From NCBI GenBank assembly GCA_024274995.1, contig JAJSAA010000275.1:1-7184 (forward strand): a stretch of DNA of 7,184 nt, in the 5' to 3' direction. Below are positions 5,394 through 7,184 of this stretch, in pieces; position 1 is the stretch's first letter; every line of letters starts with the position of its first letter. The DNA comes from Deltaproteobacteria bacterium (GTDB taxonomy: Bacteria > Desulfobacterota > Desulfobulbia > Desulfobulbales > VMSU01). Below the pieces are notes generated by a model that saw only the letters and a program-made list of their open reading frames with translations, was not told the origin of the DNA and did no database searches. Made by a program: the position numbers and the translations under genes.

Positions 5394-6554
5394 TTGACCA
5401 GCAATACAGGCAATAATAATGAGGTCATCATCGTCGCCGGCGAAACCTCCGGCGATATGCATGGTGCCAGACTGGTAACAGAGATGCTTAAACTACGTCC
5501 CGAGCTTAATTTTCGGGGTGTAGGTGGAAGTTATTTGCGCCAGGCTGGGGTAGATGTAATGTTTCCGGCCGAGGAGCTGGCCGTAGTGGGCATTGCCGAG
5601 GTTTTATCGCAGCTTAATGTAATCCGCCGGGCCTTGAAGGGTATAGGCCAATATCTGCGCCGCCGCTCCCCCGCCCTCCTCATCCTCATTGATTTCCCGG
5701 ATTTTAATCTCATCCTGGCCGCCAAGGCCAAAAAGCTGGGCATCCCCGTCTTCTATTATATCAGTCCGCAGGTCTGGGCCTGGCGTCAGGGCCGGGTGAA
5801 AACCATTGCCCGGCGAGTCACCAAGCTGGCCGTTATTCTCCCCTTTGAACAGGAATTCTTTCAGCGCCACGGTCTGCGGCAGGTGGAATTTGTTGGTCAT
5901 CCCCTCGTCGATCAGGTAAAACGGCCTGACCACCAGGCCATAAGCGCTTTCAGAGCCCGCCATCATATCGCGCCGGGCTGCCGCCTCATTGGTCTGTTGC
6001 CGGGCAGCCGCCGGAAAGAGATCCAGGCCATGCTGCCCATCTTTTTAAAAACCGCCGCCCTGCTTAAAAAACGGCATCGCGACCTCACCTTTCTCCTGCC
6101 CCTGGCTCCCAGCCTCAAACAGGCGGACTTAGCCCCCCTCATTGAAGGAATCAATCTACCTCTTAAAATTATAACGGAGGACCGCTATCTGCTGATGGCC
6201 GCCTCAGACCTGGTCATGGCAGCCTCGGGAACGGTGACTCTGGAACTGGCCCTTCTAAGAACTCCGATGGTGGTTTGCTACCGGCTCTCAGCTCTCACCT
6301 ATTTCCTCGGCCACCGTTTAATAAAGGCGACCTTTGCCTCACTTGTCAATCTCGTGGCCGGCAAAGAAATAGTCAAAGAATTATTACAGAAGGAATTTAC
6401 GGCCCCCAACCTCTTAGAGGCCGTAGAGGATATCTGGCCGGGTGGCGCGGGTAATCAGCGGATGAGAAGGGAACTGGCGGAGGTGGCCGTCAGCCTGGGA
6501 CAAAAAGGGGCTTCGACCAAGGCCGCCCGTCTGGCAATCGCCACTATGAAGTAG
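5394..6554 (+). CDS. lpxB: lipid-A-disaccharide synthase (LpxB)
   Basis: LpxB is a peripheral inner-membrane glycosyltransferase (GT19). It joins 2,3-diacylglucosamine-1-phosphate (lipid X) to UDP-2,3-diacylglucosamine, giving the lipid A disaccharide and UDP. The 386-aa length is normal. Family motifs are GETSGDMHGA (16-25), RGVGG (41-45), IDFPDFN (99-105) with the conserved Asp100, the hallmark ISPQVWAWR (123-131), LLPGSRRKEI (201-210), ASGTVTLELAL (277-287) and SLVNLVAGKEIVKELLQ (316-332). The only workable start giving the usual N-terminus is TTG at 5394; the nearby ATG at 5418 is out of frame. No Shine-Dalgarno site precedes the TTG, so translation may depend on the oxidoreductase gene that stops 20 bp upstream. 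The usual partners lpxA, fabZ, lpxI and msbA are not in the window. It converges with argC. Confidence 0.97.
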   Translation: MTSNTGNNNEVIIVAGETSGDMHGARLVTEMLKLRPELNFRGVGGSYLRQAGVDVMFPAEELAVVGIAEVLSQLNVIRRALKGIGQYLRRRSPALLILIDFPDFNLILAAKAKKLGIPVFYYISPQVWAWRQGRVKTIARRVTKLAVILPFEQEFFQRHGLRQVEFVGHPLVDQVKRPDHQAISAFRARHHIAPGCRLIGLLPGSRRKEIQAMLPIFLKTAALLKKRHRDLTFLLPLAPSLKQADLAPLIEGINLPLKIITEDRYLLMAASDLVMAASGTVTLELALLRTPMVVCYRLSALTYFLGHRLIKATFASLVNLVAGKEIVKELLQKEFTAPNLLEAVEDIWPGGAGNQRMRRELAEVAVSLGQKGASTKAARLAIATMK

Positions 6555-6722
6555 TTTACCGGGAAAGTGATAAGTTAATCAGGTTGATTTAACAAATTAA
6601 ATGTCGAATTACGAATGCCGAAGTCTGCTTCTTCTTTTCCTTCATTATTTAAAACGTAGTTAAGACGTACAGTTGCCTATGGAAGGGGCCGGGAAAACTA
6701 TCCCACCGAACAGACCTCTCAG
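6555..6722. other. convergent intergenic region between lpxB and argC
   Basis: No gene is seen in these 168 bp. For lpxB a weak terminator candidate is GAAG-TCTG-CTTC (6620-6631) followed by a pyrimidine run TTCTTTTCC (6632-6640), with only a 4-bp stem. For argC I found only short stems such as GGGA/TCCC (near 6691-6704) without a U-tract. A degenerate heptamer repeat lies at 6603-6623. Confidence 0.4.
6603..6623. repeat. three-unit degenerate heptamer repeat (NNCGAAT)
   Basis: GTCGAAT, TACGAAT and GCCGAAG follow one another directly, sharing NNCGAA plus T or G. This resembles the heptanucleotide intergenic repeats of the ATTACGA type found in various bacteria. Three imperfect copies are few, so chance is possible. 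Confidence 0.35.
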
Positions 6723-7184
6723 TCAGGGAAAAATCGGGATATTAAGCAGGCCCTCGCTCTCCTTAAAGCTGCAGATTAAATTCATATTCTGAATTGCCTG
6801 GCCCGCCGCGCCCTTGACTAAATTATCAATAGCCGAGACAATTATCACCCGTTTGGTACGAGGATCAACCTTCAGGCCAATATCGCAGAAATTACTGCCC
6901 CGCACATATTGTGTAGCTGGTAATTGCCCCGGCGGACAAAGACGAACAAAATATTCGTCCTTATAGAACTCTTCATAGAGGGCAAAGACGTCAGCATCCG
7001 TGACATCAGTTTTCAGATCGGCATAAATGGTGCTTAAAATCCCCCTGGACATGGGCAGCAGGTGAGGGGTAAAAGAGACGGTGATATCTTCACCGGTCAG
7101 AAGAGACAACTCCTGCTCTATTTCCGGGGTATGCCTGTGCTCCGCCACCTTATAGGCCCGGAAACCATCGGCTACCTCACAATA
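6723..7184 (-). CDS. argC: N-acetyl-gamma-glutamyl-phosphate reductase, C-terminal part (cut by window edge)
   Basis: ArgC catalyses the third step of arginine synthesis: NADPH-dependent reduction of N-acetylglutamyl phosphate to the semialdehyde, in the cytoplasm. Only the last 153 residues are visible, of about 345 in the family; the reading frame runs open through the right edge, so the start lies outside. The visible part begins YCEVADGFRAYKV and continues with HRHTPEIEQEL, the conserved stretch carrying the catalytic His. It then has SFTPHLLPMSRGILSTIYA, the segment around PPGQLPATQYVRGSNFCDIG, and SAIDNLVKGAAGQAIQNMNL, all close to family consensus. The N-terminal NADP-binding fold and the catalytic Cys are outside the window. 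An in-frame GTG at 7148 is internal and is not the start. It converges with lpxB, and no other arginine gene is in view. Confidence 0.96.
   Translation of the reverse strand, partial: YCEVADGFRAYKVAEHRHTPEIEQELSLLTGEDITVSFTPHLLPMSRGILSTIYADLKTDVTDADVFALYEEFYKDEYFVRLCPPGQLPATQYVRGSNFCDIGLKVDPRTKRVIIVSAIDNLVKGAAGQAIQNMNLICSFKESEGLLNIPIFP

Overview
The window is an ordinary-looking stretch of a Gram-negative bacterial chromosome. It has a lipid A gene (lpxB), bacterial-type leuC/leuD, era and argC, and medium GC with tight spacing. The gene set and the style of the universal stress protein and short leucine-pathway subunits fit an anaerobic Desulfobacterota-type organism. That placement is an inference from protein character, not a marker-gene result.

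Layout from left to right: era (ribosome-assembly GTPase) reads rightward. It converges with a leftward pair of separate transcription units: a small 107-aa protein of unknown function and a universal stress protein. The small gene has its own near-consensus sigma70 promoter and a perfect AAAGGAGG ribosome site, and a hairpin plus U-tract separates it from the upstream stress-protein gene. A 372-bp gene-poor divergent region follows. On its rightward side it holds a possible leader peptide and foldable leader RNA in front of leuC. Next come leuC and leuD (the two subunits of isopropylmalate isomerase, with no leuB after them), then a Gfo/Idh/MocA-family NAD(P)-dependent oxidoreductase and lpxB as a close pair. 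The last gene is argC, convergent with lpxB and cut by the right edge.

Functionally there are two linked pairs. leuC and leuD form one enzyme of leucine synthesis. The oxidoreductase next to lpxB suggests a sugar-nucleotide step tied to lipid A, possibly like GnnA, which oxidises UDP-GlcNAc to make amide-linked lipid A in Acidithiobacillus. era, usp and argC are unrelated neighbours. I found no CRISPR array, tRNA, rRNA, transposase or phage gene. The points most worth a second look are the strongly signalled small aromatic-free protein, the leuC leader and the lipid-A-linked oxidoreductase. None is proven to be a new system.
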